This document shows positions 1 to 10,994 of a stretch of DNA of 64,000 nt, in pieces (position 1 is the first letter of the stretch; every line of letters begins with the position of its first letter). A program made the translations under genes and the position numbers. The stretch comes from Orientallactaga sibirica (taxonomy: Eukaryota; Chordata; Mammalia; Rodentia; Dipodidae): the NCBI GenBank assembly GCA_036365145.1, contig JAEOAD010000025.1, positions 27,599,001-27,663,000 on the forward strand, written 5' to 3'. The notes under the pieces were generated by a model. That model saw nothing but the letters and a program-made list of their open reading frames with translations, was not told the origin of the DNA and did no database searches.

Positions 1-281
1 GGAGACCCATAAAAAAAATAAATAAATAAATAAAATAAACTACCACTATTTGTAACTAATGATGATGACGTTAAGGTTAAGCAGGAGAAGTCAGTCTACA
101 CCAATTCCGGAGAAGGGAAACAGCAACCCCAGCCAGGCTCGCAAGGAAATCCCACTGTTCCCATATAGCCATGGATGGGGAGAGGGAGCACCAAGGAGGG
201 GGAGAGAGCACTGAGCACTGAGGAGCAGGGGAGGGAGTACCGAGGAGCGGGGATGGAGTACTGGGAAGGGAGTATCGAGGA

Positions 282-600
282 ATGGGTAGGAGTAGCGAGG
301 AGGGAGCACCCAGGAGCGCGGGCGCGGGGCGAGCCGCAGCACGAAAGCGCGCAGGCGCGAGGCTCGCAGCCCGGGGTCTGACTCGGAGGAGGGAGGAGGG
401 AGGAGGGAGGAGGGAGCGGCACCGCCTGGGCGGGGGCGGGGGCGGGTCTCGGCCCCTCTCTTCCCGGTCACCGCGCCGTCCGCCGGGCCGGGGTGGAGAC
501 GAGCGCGTTCGCGGGCTGCGGGGCGGTGCGGGAGGCGCGGGCACGCATGCGCGCCGCGGGCGGGGGCAGCGGGGGTTTACAGCCCCCCGCGGAAGCTGAT
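282..600. promoter_or_regulatory. CpG-rich promoter-like region, possibly GBA1 5' end
   Basis: The stretch is strongly GC- and CpG-rich while its flanks are AT-rich. It holds consecutive GC boxes (GGGCGG units at about 428-446), an NRF1-like palindrome ACGCATGCGC at 543-552, and a GGAGGGA-type purine repeat at about 387-415. In human and mouse the gene to the left of FAM189B is GBA1, transcribed on the same minus strand with its 5' end facing FAM189B, so this could be the GBA1 promoter. That identity rests on synteny only: I could not recognise a GBA1 exon here. Long open frames on both strands reflect base composition, not coding. Confidence 0.45.
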
Positions 601-865
601 CAGGAGTTCCGAGCTGATGCCGTAGGGACCCTCAGGATCGGGAACACACAGTCTCCAGAAACTGTCCCCGCGGGAGCTCCAGTGTCCACCTCCTACCTCA
701 TCTTGTCTTGGCAGCGCCCCAACCCTGCCTGAAGCTAAATAGTTAGGATTGTGAATTATTCAGATAGCCTTGCAGCTTGACGCCATCTCTGGGCAGTGCC
801 CCTTCCTGGAAGGCATCGTGTTGCTTCTGGCCCTCTTTGCAAGGCCCCACGCTGCCACTTTATTA

Positions 866-1462
866 TTTTTTTGAAATTTTTAATTTGTTTATTTATTTGA
901 GAGGGGGGGGAGAGAAAGGGCAGCCAGGGCCTCCAGCCATTGCAAACGAACGGCAGACACACCTGGTATATCTCGTTTTTATGTGGGTCCTTGGGAATCA
1001 AACCTGGGATCTTTGGCTTTGCAGGCAAGTGCCTTAACCAGGAAGCCATCTCTTCAGCCCCGCTGCCAACTTGGTATCGGGAATAATTTTGATTTGTTTG
1101 CTTGGGTATGTATGAACTGTGGTGTGTGTGCCCTTGTATGTACCTTTGAAGGCAGCTTCTTACTTGAGTTGATCTCTTTTTTTTTTAATTAAAATTTTTT
1201 TTATTTATTTGCAAGTAGAGAGAGATAGAAGAGAGGCAGACAGAGAGAGGATGGGCACACAGGGCCTTTAGCCACAACAAACAAACTCCTGGAGTTTGTG
1301 CATCTGGCTTACGTGGGTCCTGGAGAATCAAACCGGGATCCTTTGGCTTTGCAGGCAAACACCTTAACCACTAAGCCATTTCTCCAGCCCCTTGAGTTGC
1401 TCTCTTACTGATAGCAGAGCTTGCTGCTTTCAGTCAGCCCGGCTGATTCCTTGGCTTCTGTC

Positions 1463-1517
<55 letters not shown>

Positions 1518-2990
1518 ACTAGGCTTGCAGGCACATCCAGCTGTTTATTTGGGTTCTAGAGACTCGGACTCTGAACTCTGGCTTTTTCAGGCCCTCATGA
1601 TTGCACAGGAAGCTCCTATGATGGCTGAGCCATCTCACCAGGCCTGTTTTGAGACGAACTCACTCTGTATTCCAGGCTGGACTCAAACTTACACCAGTCC
1701 TATTTCAGCTTCTCCACTGCCCAGTGTTGCTGCTTTTCTGGGTGGAGTTCATTTGTTTCACCATGGTCAAGAAGGACAGAATGCCAACAGTGGAAGAAGA
1801 ACAAAGTTTCAAAGTTTATTGTATTTATTGAGAAACAAAAGTATCTGGGCATGCACCACTAAGTGCACCTTTAACCCCAGCAGCAGCAGGAGGATGGATC
1901 ACCATGAGTTCCAGGCCAGCCGAAGAGAACATAGTGAATTCTATGTCTGCCTGGGTTAAAGCAAGATCATACTTTGAAAAAAAAAATCTAATAAAAAAAG
2001 TAGGAAAAGCCAGGTGTGGTGGCACATGCCTTTAATCCCAGCACATAGGAGGCAGAGGTAGGAGGATCACTGTGAGTTCACCCTGAGACTACATAGTGAA
2101 TTCCAGCTCAGCCTGGGCCAGAGTGAGACCCTACCTTGAAAAACCAAAACAAACAAACAAACAAACAAAAAAGGTAGGTATTGCTTTTTTTTTTTTTCTT
2201 TTTTGCTTTTTTCAAGGTAGGGTCAGTATGTATTCTCGAGCTAGCCTTGAACCTCAAAAAATAAATTTAAAAAAAAAGTGGATGGAAGCCGGGCGTGGTG
2301 GCGCACGCCTTTAATCCCAGCACTCGGGAGGCAGAGGTAGGAGGATCGCCGAGAGTTCAAGGCCACCCTGAGACTACATAGTTAATTCCAGGTCAGCTTG
2401 GACCAGAGTGAGACCCTACCTTGCAAAACCAAAAAAAAAAAAAAAAAAAAAGTGGATGGAAGTGGGACCAGAAAGATGGCTCATTAATTAAAGTACTTGC
2501 TTGCCTGTTGGTCCAGGTTTGATCACCTAGCACCCACATAAAGCCAAATTGCTGTGAGTCCAAGGCCAGCCTGGAGACTACATAGTGAATTCCAGGTCAG
2601 CCTGGGATAGAGTGAGACCCTACCTCGAAAAACCAAAAGATAAATAAATAAGTTAATTAAAAAATTAAATTAAATTTTTTAAATTATTTATTTATTTATT
2701 AGAATGAGGCAGAGAAAGAATATGGGCACACAGGACTTCTAGCCACTACACTCCAGATGCCTGCGCCACCTTGTGCTTCTGGCTAATGTGGGCACTTGGG
2801 AATTGGACCTGAGTCCTTTGGCTTTGCCAGCAAACACCTTAATTGCTAAGCCATCTCTCCAGCCCTTGAACTGTTTGAGACAGGATTTCATACAGTAGAC
2901 CAGGCTAGTCTCAAACTCATGATACATGACAATCCTCCTGCCTCAGCCTCATAAATGCTAGGATTAGAGCCACCACGCTTGGCTTTAGGC
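866..2990. repeat. SINE cluster in the spacer left of FAM189B
   Basis: Approximate elements: tRNA-derived (DIP-type) antisense copies at 866-1062, 1185-1391 and 2675-2866. B1-type copies at 1647-1730 (antisense, old), 1843-1985 (sense, old), 2008-2170 (sense), 2190-2260 (antisense fragment), 2288-2452 (sense), 2551-2640 (sense fragment) and 2866-2987 (antisense, old). A truncated sense DIP-type copy lies at 2463-2550. A (CA)n microsatellite lies at about 1466-1511. I see no gene in the remaining single-copy stretches (600-865, 1392-1646). Confidence 0.8.
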
Positions 2991-3012
2991 AGAGCTTTGA
3001 TAAGATGATTTA

Positions 3013-3690
3013 TTGGGCTAGAGAGATTGCTCACTGGTTAAGTTACTTGCCTGTGAAGCCTAAGGAACCAGGTTCGATTCCCCAGTACCCATGAAAAACT
3101 AGATGCACAAGGTGGCACATGCATCTGGAGTTCCTTTGCCCTGGCATGCCTATTCTCTCTCTCTTTCAAATAATTAAATAAATAAATAAATAAATATTCT
3201 TTAAAAAAGAAGAAGAAGCCTGGCATGGTAGTGCACGCCTTTAATCCCAGCACTTGGGATGCAGAGGTAGGAGGATTGCTGTGAGTTCGAGGCTACCCTG
3301 AGACTACATAGTGAATTCCAGATCCGCCTGGATTAGCAACGCTCTACCTTGAAAAAACAAACAAACAACAACAACAACAAAACCAAATTCCATTGTGGGG
3401 GGCTGAGGAGATGGCACAATGGTTAGAGGCACTTGCTTGTGAGAAGCCTGCTGACCTGAGTTAGATTCTCTAGCATCCATGTAAAAGCACACAAAGTGAC
3501 ACATGTGGGGCTGGAGAGATGGTTCAGAGGTTAAGGTGCTTACCTGCAATGCCTAAGGATCCAGGTTCAATTCCCAAGTACCCACGTAAAGACAGATGCA
3601 CAAAGTGGCGTATACCTCTGGAATTTGTTTTCAGTAGCTAGAGGCCCTGGAGTGCCCATTCTCCTTCTCTGTCAAATAAATAAATAAAAT
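3013..3690 (+). repeat. Sense SINE cluster
   Basis: A DIP-type copy at about 3013-3200, a B1-type copy at 3218-3365, a 3'-truncated DIP-type copy at 3396-3507 and a full DIP-type copy at 3508-3690, all on the plus strand. DIP-type copies are recognised by a GGCTGGAGAGATGG-like start, a GGTTCGATTCC-like B box and a CT-rich run before an AAATAAATAAA tail. Confidence 0.8.
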
Positions 3691-4110
3691 ATTTAAGTTA
3701 GAGGGAATTACCATGGGATATTATCTACAATTATGGAAGTTGTCAATAAAAAATAAAATTTTAAATAAAATTTAAAAATAAAAATATTTAAATTAAAAAA
3801 AAAAAAAACAGGACTGACTGAGAAAGCAAGCTGGTGTGGAGCAGAAAACCTTCTCCCTGTAGACCAGCCAACTGAAAGCTGGAAAAAGCTGCACTGCATG
3901 CAGCTGTATGGGAGACAGAAGTCATCAGCAGTGAAAACAGTGGACACTGAATATTCAAGTTTGGCCATACAGGCCCAATGACTGAACGGGTGCAATAGTG
4001 GCATGTCTACTCTTGGGATAACCAACTGCTCCATAATTGGACTGAAGGCCCTCTCTATGGGAGGGAATACATGCCTGGTACTGAAAAACCTAAGCAAAAG
4101 TCTATGGCAG

Positions 4111-4275
4111 CCGGGCGTGGTGGCGCACGCCTTTAATCCCAGCACTCGGGAGGCAGAGGTAGGAGGATCGCTGAGAGTTCGAGGCCACCCTGAGACTACA
4201 TAGTTAATTCCAGGTCAGCCTGGACCAGAGTGAGACCCTACCTTGCAAAACCACAAAAAAAAAAAAAAAAAAAAA
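4111..4275 (+). mobile_element. B1-type SINE with 15-bp target-site duplication
   Basis: The element begins CCGGGCGTGGTGGCGC and ends in a long A run. The direct repeat AAAAGTCTATGGCAG flanks it at 4096-4110 and 4276-4290, which fits L1-mediated insertion into the older LINE-like sequence. Confidence 0.85.
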
Positions 4276-4611
4276 AAAAGTCTATGGCAGGTGAAGTCAT
4301 GAGCCTTAGGGGTATAAAGCCTGCTCTTGTCTGACTAAATGTATATTTTATTCCCACCGAGCTGCCCTGGGGGCACTACACTTAATGTTCATGTTCACAT
4401 ATTAACGCTACTCTCACTTCTAGTTAGAGAAGCTTCTCTTTTCAGATGGCGATGACCACTGGGATCACCAAAAGGCAACATAGTGCTGAGAAGAAGGGGT
4501 GGAGGAGTGCCCAGCACTGAAACACCTCTGTCACACCCTCCAAGGCTCAGGGACCATTGCGGAAGAGGAGGCGGATAGAATGGAAGAGCCAAAGGAAGGG
4601 TATGACTTCTT

Positions 4612-4770
4612 TTTTTTTTTTTTTTTGGTTTTTCGAGGTAGGGTCTCACTCTGGTCCAGGCTGACCTGGAATTCACTATGTATTCTCAGGGTGGCCTTGA
4701 ACTCATGGTGATCCTCCTACCTCTTTCTCCTGAGTGCTGGGATTAAAGGCGTGTGCCACCACACCCGGCA
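4612..4770 (-). mobile_element. B1-type SINE, antisense, with target-site duplication
   Basis: It starts with a T run (the reversed A tail) and ends CCACCACACCCGGC. GGTATGACTTCTT at 4599-4611 is repeated at 4771-4783. Confidence 0.85.
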
Positions 4771-4907
4771 GGTATGACTTCTTACAATGCAACTGCCCAG
4801 ACAGAAATTGGCCTCGATATCCATGACCTTGCAGTGCCTAGCAATACCATTGCAAGACCCTCAAAATAGAAGAAAAAGATGATGACATCAAATTAAAAGA
4901 AAGACTA

Positions 4908-5060
4908 GCCGGGTGTGGTGGCGCATGCCTTTAATCCCAGCACTCGGGAGGCAGAGGTAGGAGGATCGCCAAGAGTTCGAGGCCACCCTGAGTCTACATA
5001 GTGAATTCCAGGTCAGCCTGGACCAGAGTGAGACCCTACCTTGGAAAACCAAAAAAAATG
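4908..5060 (+). mobile_element. B1-type SINE with target-site duplication
   Basis: Sense B1-type copy flanked by AAAGAAAGACTA (ending at 4907 and again at 5065-5076). It is the third insertion in the same LINE-like host. Confidence 0.85.
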
Positions 5061-5212
5061 AAAGAAAGAAAGACTAATGGAGAGAGGGAGGGGATATGAT
5101 GGAGATTGGTGTTCTAAAGTGGAATGGGGGGAGGGGAGGGGAGGGAAATATCATATGTTTTTTGTATGTAAGTATAGAAGGATAGAAGGTGTCAATAAAA
5201 ATTAATAATTGA

Positions 5213-6362
5213 CCTTTAATCCCAGCACTCGGGAGGCAGAGGTAGGAGGATCGCCATGAGTTCAAGGCCACCCTGAGACTACATAGTTAATTCCAGGTCA
5301 GCCTGGGCCAGAGTGAGACCATACCTCGAAAAACCAAAAAAAAAAAAAAAAATTAATAATTGAAAAAAAACAGGGCTGGAGAGATGGCTTAGTGGTTTAA
5401 GCGCTTGTCTGTGAGTCCTAAGGACTCATGTTTGACTCTCCAGGTCCCACGGAAGCCAGATGCACAGCGATGCAAGCACAAGGTCACACATGTGCACAAG
5501 GGAACACAACTGTCTGTAGTTTGATTGCAATAGCTGGAGGCCATCGTGCACCAATTCTCTCTCTCTCTCTTATGAAAATAAAAAAAGCAAGCCGAGCGTG
5601 GTGGTGCATGCCTTTAATCCAAGCACTCGGGAGGTGAGATAGGAGGAACACCATGAGTTCAAGGACACCCTGAGACTACTGAGTAAATTCCAGATCAGCC
5701 TGGGCTAGAGTGAGAATATGCCTCAAAAAAACAAACAAACAAACAAACAAAAAAAAAACCTGGGCATGGTGGCACATGCCTTTAATCCCAGCACAGGAGG
5801 ATCGCAGTGAATTGGAGGCCACCGTGAGACTACATAGTGAATTCCAGGTCAGTCTGGGCTAGAGTGAGACCCTACCTTGAAAACCCAAATTAAATAAATA
5901 AATAACAGCTGGATGTGGTAGAGCACGCTTTTAATCCCAGCATTTAGGAGGCAGAGGTAGGAGGACTGCCACGAGTTGGAGGCCACCCTGAGACTATATA
6001 GTGAATTCCAGGTCAGCCTGGGCTAGAGAGAGACCCTACCGAAAAAAAAAAAAAAAAAAAACAGAAAGGACAAGACCATATGATATGGTGTCTGGAAATA
6101 GTGTTTTTTAAAAAATTGTTTTATTTATTTTTTGGAGAGAGACACAGAGAGAGAGAGGGAGAGGAAGACAGATAGAGAAGCACGGCAGCAGTCTCTCAGC
6201 TGCTGTGAACGAAATCCAGATGTGTGCGCCCCCTTGTGGTCAAGTGCGGCATTGTGCCCTTGAGTCACTTTGCATCTGGCTAAACGTGGGACCTGGAGAT
6301 TGGAACCCGGTTCTTAGGCTTAGGAGGCAGGTGCCTTAACCGCTAAGCCATCTCTCCAGCCC
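5213..6362. repeat. SINE cluster 3' of FAM189B
   Basis: Approximate elements: a 5'-truncated B1 sense at 5213-5352, DIP-type sense at 5372-5586, B1 sense at 5590-5755, 5757-5905 and 5908-6062, and a long-form DIP-type antisense copy at 6110-6362. The long form carries an additional CCCTTGTGGTCAAGTGCGGC-type tract. 6363-6441 holds no recognisable gene. Confidence 0.8.
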
Positions 6363-6441
6363 TGGAAATAGTGTTTTGAGTTTTCTTAAATATGAGCGTT
6401 AAAAAAAAAATAAAGTCCAAAAGAGAAGGGGGGGAATGAAA

Positions 6442-6447
6442 TTTATT
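6442..6447 (-). terminator. FAM189B: FAM189B poly(A) signal AATAAA
   Basis: TTTATT on the plus strand reads AATAAA on the minus strand, about 520 bases 3' of the FAM189B stop codon, with no other gene in between. It is the most likely polyadenylation signal. Confidence 0.6.
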
Positions 6448-6968
6448 GAAGGCTTACTCAGTGTGTTAAGAGCTTTACATTCATTTTCTATGGATCAGGC
6501 GATCGAGGTTAAATAACTTGCCCAAGGTCATGCAGCTTGAGGTGGCAGAGCGGAGAGGCCACCGAGTTTTCTGTTTCCTCATTCCCTACCTCACTACCGC
6601 TTTGCACAGGCACCAATCCCCCTGTAAGTCAACACCTAGGACAGGCCTTTGCGCTGACCGCAGTGTCCCTGAGGATCAGAAGGAGCGATTCTGGAAATGC
6701 GGGAGGGAGTTGATTTACTCTTCTCCCCCAACGCAGGGCCATCTCCTCTCCCTACAGCCCAAACACCCATGCAACACAGCACAGAAGCTAGTGCCCTTAC
6801 ACAGCAGGAGTCCCCAAAGGCAAGAGGGCAAGGGTTCCCTTGCAAGGGCATTCAGCGGGTTTGTCTGCCAGCCAGTGTGAAGGGATGCTGGGGGGTTGCT
6901 GGTCCCAACCAGCTGGTGCCTGAGGGCCCAGCATTCATCTGGATCTGTTCAGGGTGCTGAGAATCGCG
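6448..6968 (-). other. FAM189B: FAM189B 3' untranslated region
   Basis: SINE-free single-copy sequence between the FAM189B stop codon and the AATAAA signal. Its repeat-free state in a repeat-dense neighbourhood fits retained 3'-UTR sequence. Open frames here have no recognisable family and are not called as genes. Confidence 0.55.
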
Positions 6969-7142
6969 TCAGAGCCCGGTCTCGCGGGAGCCTCCGTTGA
7001 GGCTCAGGCTGTGGGGGCGGGTCCCATGCTCCAGACGGCGGCCAGACAGGAGCCTCCGCAGGGAGGAGCCAGAGCTCAAGTCCCCACAGCTTCGAAGGTG
7101 GAGGCTCTCCCGGCCGGGTCTTCCCCATGGGCTCCGGGGCAC
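6969..7142 (-). CDS. FAM189B: FAM189B coding exon 12 (last)
   Basis: Codons 627-683 and the TGA stop at 6971-6969, starting [20 protein letters not shown] and ending NGGSRETGL. Acceptor CCTTCCAG. The preceding intron carries four SINEs. Confidence 0.95.
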   Translation of the reverse strand: MPRSPWGRPGRESLHLRSCGDLSSGSSLRRLLSGRRLEHGTRPHSLSLNGGSRETGL

Positions 7143-9909
7143 CTGGAAGGTGTACGGGGGAAAAAGGGAATTTGGGGTTGGAGCGATGGCGTAGCGATTT
7201 AAGGCCCTTGCAGGCAAAGCCTGGGGACCTAGGTTCGATTCCCCAGGACCCACATAAGCCAGATGCACAAAGTGGCACATGCATCTGGAGCTCGTCTGCA
7301 GTGGCTGGAGGTCCTGGCACTCTCATTTTCTCTCGCTATCTGCCTCTCTCTCTCAAATAAAAAAAAATATTTTAGGAGCTGAAGAGATGGCTTAGCGGTT
7401 AAGGAGCTTGCCTGCCAAGCCTAAAGACCCAGGTTTGAATCCCCAGTACCCACGTAAGCCAGATGCAGAAAGGGGCGGATGTTCTGGCTCACCCATTCTC
7501 ACTCACTATCTGCCTCTTTCTGTCTCTCTCACTTTCTCTCAAAATGGATACAATAAATAAATATTTTTTAAAAATGTTTTTCAGGGCTGGAGAGATGGCT
7601 TAGCGGTTAAGGCGCTTAGCGGTTAAGGCACTTAGCGGTGAAGACTAAGATTCGATTTCCCAGTACCCATATAAACCAAGTGGCACATGTGTCTGGAGTT
7701 CCTTTGCAGTGGCTGGAGGCCCTAGTGCTCCCATTCTCTCTCTGTCTCTCTCTCAAATAAATACGTAAAATATTAGCCAGGCATGGTGGCGCACGCCTTT
7801 AATCCCAGCACTCCAGAGGCAGAGGTAGGAGGATCGCCGTGAGTTAGAGGTCACCCTGAGAATATAGAGTGAATTCGAGTGAGACCCTACCTCGAAAAAA
7901 ATAATAAAAATAAAATAAATAAATAAGTAAAATTATATATATATATTAAAGAGGGCATTGTTATAGTCCAACCTGAAGCTCCGCATTTTCCCAGGAATCT
8001 CTCCCCGCTCCTAATGCTGCTTACTTGCTTATGTCCATGGGTTCCAATCCCAGTAGGATCCGGGGACTTCCTGGACATCTGGAGGAAACGAGTGACCAGG
8101 CCCCGGCCTGGCCAGCCTCCTCCTTTCAGGTCCCCCAGAGAGTGGGCAGGTGCAGGACCTGAAGGCAGGGGAACCTTCTGGAAAGTGGGCACAGGGCGGC
8201 GTTTCTCTGCTGAGCGGGCTCGTAGTAACTTGGGGGAAGGGCAGCTGGCTAGACGGAAGAGGCAGGCTTCAGAGCAGAGCCCTGGGGGGGAGAGAAAGAG
8301 AGAGAAATGAGGGGCCCAGGGAGGCCCAGGCTTACAGCACTGGAGTGGAGGGAGGCCTCTTCCCGCTCCAGCTGCCCCATCCCATGCCTGACCTGTATCC
8401 GCAGAAGAAACCGAAGCAGCTTCTTCCTCAAGCACTTTGGTATAAAGGTCCCTGAAGTCGGCTGGGGAGGAGAGGTAGGTACTGAGTGGGAGCACTCTGT
8501 ACACACACCTGCCCAACCGTCCTCCAAAGGAGTGCTCACGCTCACAGGAGCGTCCCTTCATGGCCACATTGGGGAGGGGTCATTAGCTCTGCTTTGCAGG
8601 AGAGCTACCATTGCAATGCTGCTGCAGTCAGACAGGGAGCTCATGTGAAGGATTCGCTTGCATTTTCTTCCAAGTACGATAGCCAGGCCAGCCTCTGTTT
8701 AGTTTCCCAGATGAGGGAAGCTGGGCCCTCCAGCATAATAGAAGGCTGTGGGCTATTTCTATTTTCTCTTTCCTCATCAACTCTATAAACTTTCTTTCTT
8801 GTTGGTGTTACTGTTTTCTTCTTCTTCCTCCTCCACCTCCTTTTTTTTTTGGTTTGTTTTTCAGAGGTAGGGTCTCCCTCTAGTGCAAGCTGACCTGACC
8901 TGGAATTCACTATGTAGTCTCAGGGTGGCCTTGAACTCACAACGATCCTCCTACTTCTGCCTCTGGAGTGGTGGGATTAAAAGCGTGCCCCACCACATCA
9001 GGCTGTACTCTAAGTGGATTTTTTTTTTTTTTTTTTTTTTTTTTGGTTTTGCAAGGTAGGGTCTCACTCTGGTCCAGGCTGACCTGGAATTAACTATGTA
9101 GTCTCAGGGTGGCCTCAAACTCTCGGCGATCCTCCTACCTCTGCCTCCCGAGTGCTGGGATTAAAGGCGTGCGCCACCTGGCCCGGCTCTAAGTGGATTT
9201 TTGTTTGGTTTTATTTTTGTTTGGTTTGGTTTTCAAGGTAGGGGGCCTGGAGAGATGGCTTAGCGGTTAAGCGCCTGCCTGTAAAGCCTAAGGACCCCAG
9301 TTTCAGGCTTGATTCCCCAGGACCCACGTAACCCAGATGCACAAGGTGGCACATGCATCTGGAGTTCCTTTGCAGTGGCTGAGGGCCCTGGAGCGCCCAT
9401 TCTCTCTCTGCCTTTCTCTCTCTGTGTTGCTCTTAAATAAAAAACAAACAAACAAACAAACAAACAAGGTAGGGTCTCACTCTAGCCTAGGTTAACCTGG
9501 AATTCACTATGCAGTCTCAGCCTGGCCTCAACCTAACCGCGACTCTCCTACCTCTGCCTCCCAAGTGCTGGCATTAAAGGCTTGGACCAGCACACGCTGC
9601 ACCAGCACACAGTCCCCTCCCCCTTTTCCCCAGGTAGGGCCTCAATCTAGCCTAGGCTGACCTGGAACTCACTCTGTAGCTCCAGGCTGGCCTCGAACTC
9701 ACCTCTGGTGATGAACTTGTTTTTACAAAGTGAGGCACAGGCTTGCAAGTGCGCGCGCGCGCGCGCGTGTGTGTGTGTATATGCGTGTGTGCGCGCGTGC
9801 GCGTTCCAACTAGCCCTACTCGGGGCTCTTACCCGTTCAAGAAGGGGACTCCCCAAGAGACTCAACTGGACCCCAACCGTGGTGGGGCACCCCCTGGACC
9901 CTAGGAACC

Positions 9910-9950
<41 letters not shown>

Positions 9951-10943
9951 GTGTGTGTGGGGGTTGGTGAGCTGCTCACCGGTGTGGTTGGACGTGGTGA
10001 TGCCCGGGTCGCTGTGGGACCGGGGCAGCAGCAGCAGCGGTGGCGCGGGAGCCGCCAGGTGAGGAAGAGGAGGAGGTCGGTGATGCCCAGGTGGGGTGAG
10101 GGAACCTGAGCTGTCGCTGTAGCGTCGCGCGGGGGCTCGGGCCGGAGCAGGCGGAGCAGGAGGAGCAGAAGGAGGGCCGGCCGGCCGGTTGCCTCCCCGG
10201 GGGACCCGCCGTCTCAGCTCGGGGAAGCACGGGCCCACCCAGGGCGGCCAGCCTTCCAGGCGGTGGCAGCTGCGGGCGGCGGTGGGCGCGCCGAGCGGGG
10301 GCGGGGCCTCGGGGGCCGAGCAGGAGTAGGAGCGGGCGGCCCGCGGGGGTCGCCGCGGCAGGGGACTGTCCTCGAAGGGGCCTCGCAGGCCGCAGTCCAG
10401 GCTGAGACAGTAGCCGGCGCGGCTGCGCTGGATGGAGCGGAAGAGCACGTAATCCACCGAGCGCACCGACCCCTGCAGCTCCAGCAGGCACGAATCCTCC
10501 GAGGGGCTCGAGCCCCCCGGGAGGTCACCGATGGCTGACAGCACCAGAGACCCGCTGTCCATGGACACTGTGGGCGGCAGAGGGGTGTGTGTTGGGGGGG
10601 GAGGGGGAGAGAAGTCAGAGGGGGGTCCGGCCTGGTGATCCCAAGCCTCTTCTTGGGTCACACACTCTTGCCTTCCAAGTCCAGGGTTGCAAAGAGCCAA
10701 ACAGCCCCTCAGACCCTCCTCAACAGTGGCTCAGCTTTCCCTGCCTTATGGCTCAGCCACCCCCCCTTGCTGTCCTTCACCCTGCCCAGCGTCCACTCTC
10801 CTTCACTCCGCTCACCATCTACAATGGAGGCCACTCGTTCACAGACGCAGGAGCCATCGTGGAGCTGCGGTTCAAACAGAGTAGCCTGCAGAAGACATAG
10901 GGTCAAGGGCTCGGCTCTTCAGACTAACAACTGGACAGAGTTC

Positions 10944-10994
<51 letters not shown>

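Larger units (their letters stand above)
3700..5215 (+). mobile_element. Degraded LINE-1-like 3' end with three nested B1 insertions
   Basis: Non-SINE sequence at about 3700-3800, 3820-4110, 4276-4611, 4771-4907 and 5061-5215 resembles the 3' untranslated tail of rodent L1 elements as I recall it. Recognisable pieces include an ACTGCTCCATAATTGGACT-like start, GGGAGGGAATACATGCC, and a GTCAATAAAAATT-type tail, with a similar tail at about 3710-3760. No intact reverse transcriptase frame is present, so the element is 5'-truncated and dead. Three B1 copies interrupt it, each with a direct flanking repeat. It could be an unrelated rodent repeat; a repeat-library search would decide. Confidence 0.5.

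Noticed and set aside
3508..3690. tRNA genes suggested by B-box-like GGTTCGATTCC in many places
   Set aside because: Each lies in a repeated SINE with an A-rich tail and no complete cloverleaf; they are tRNA-derived SINE promoters.
6518..6968. Overlapping open frames between the FAM189B stop and its poly(A) signal
   Set aside because: They match no family and lie in the expected 3' untranslated region.
9647..9979. Open frame with a long Thr-His run
   Set aside because: It is a translated (CA)n microsatellite in FAM189B intron 9.
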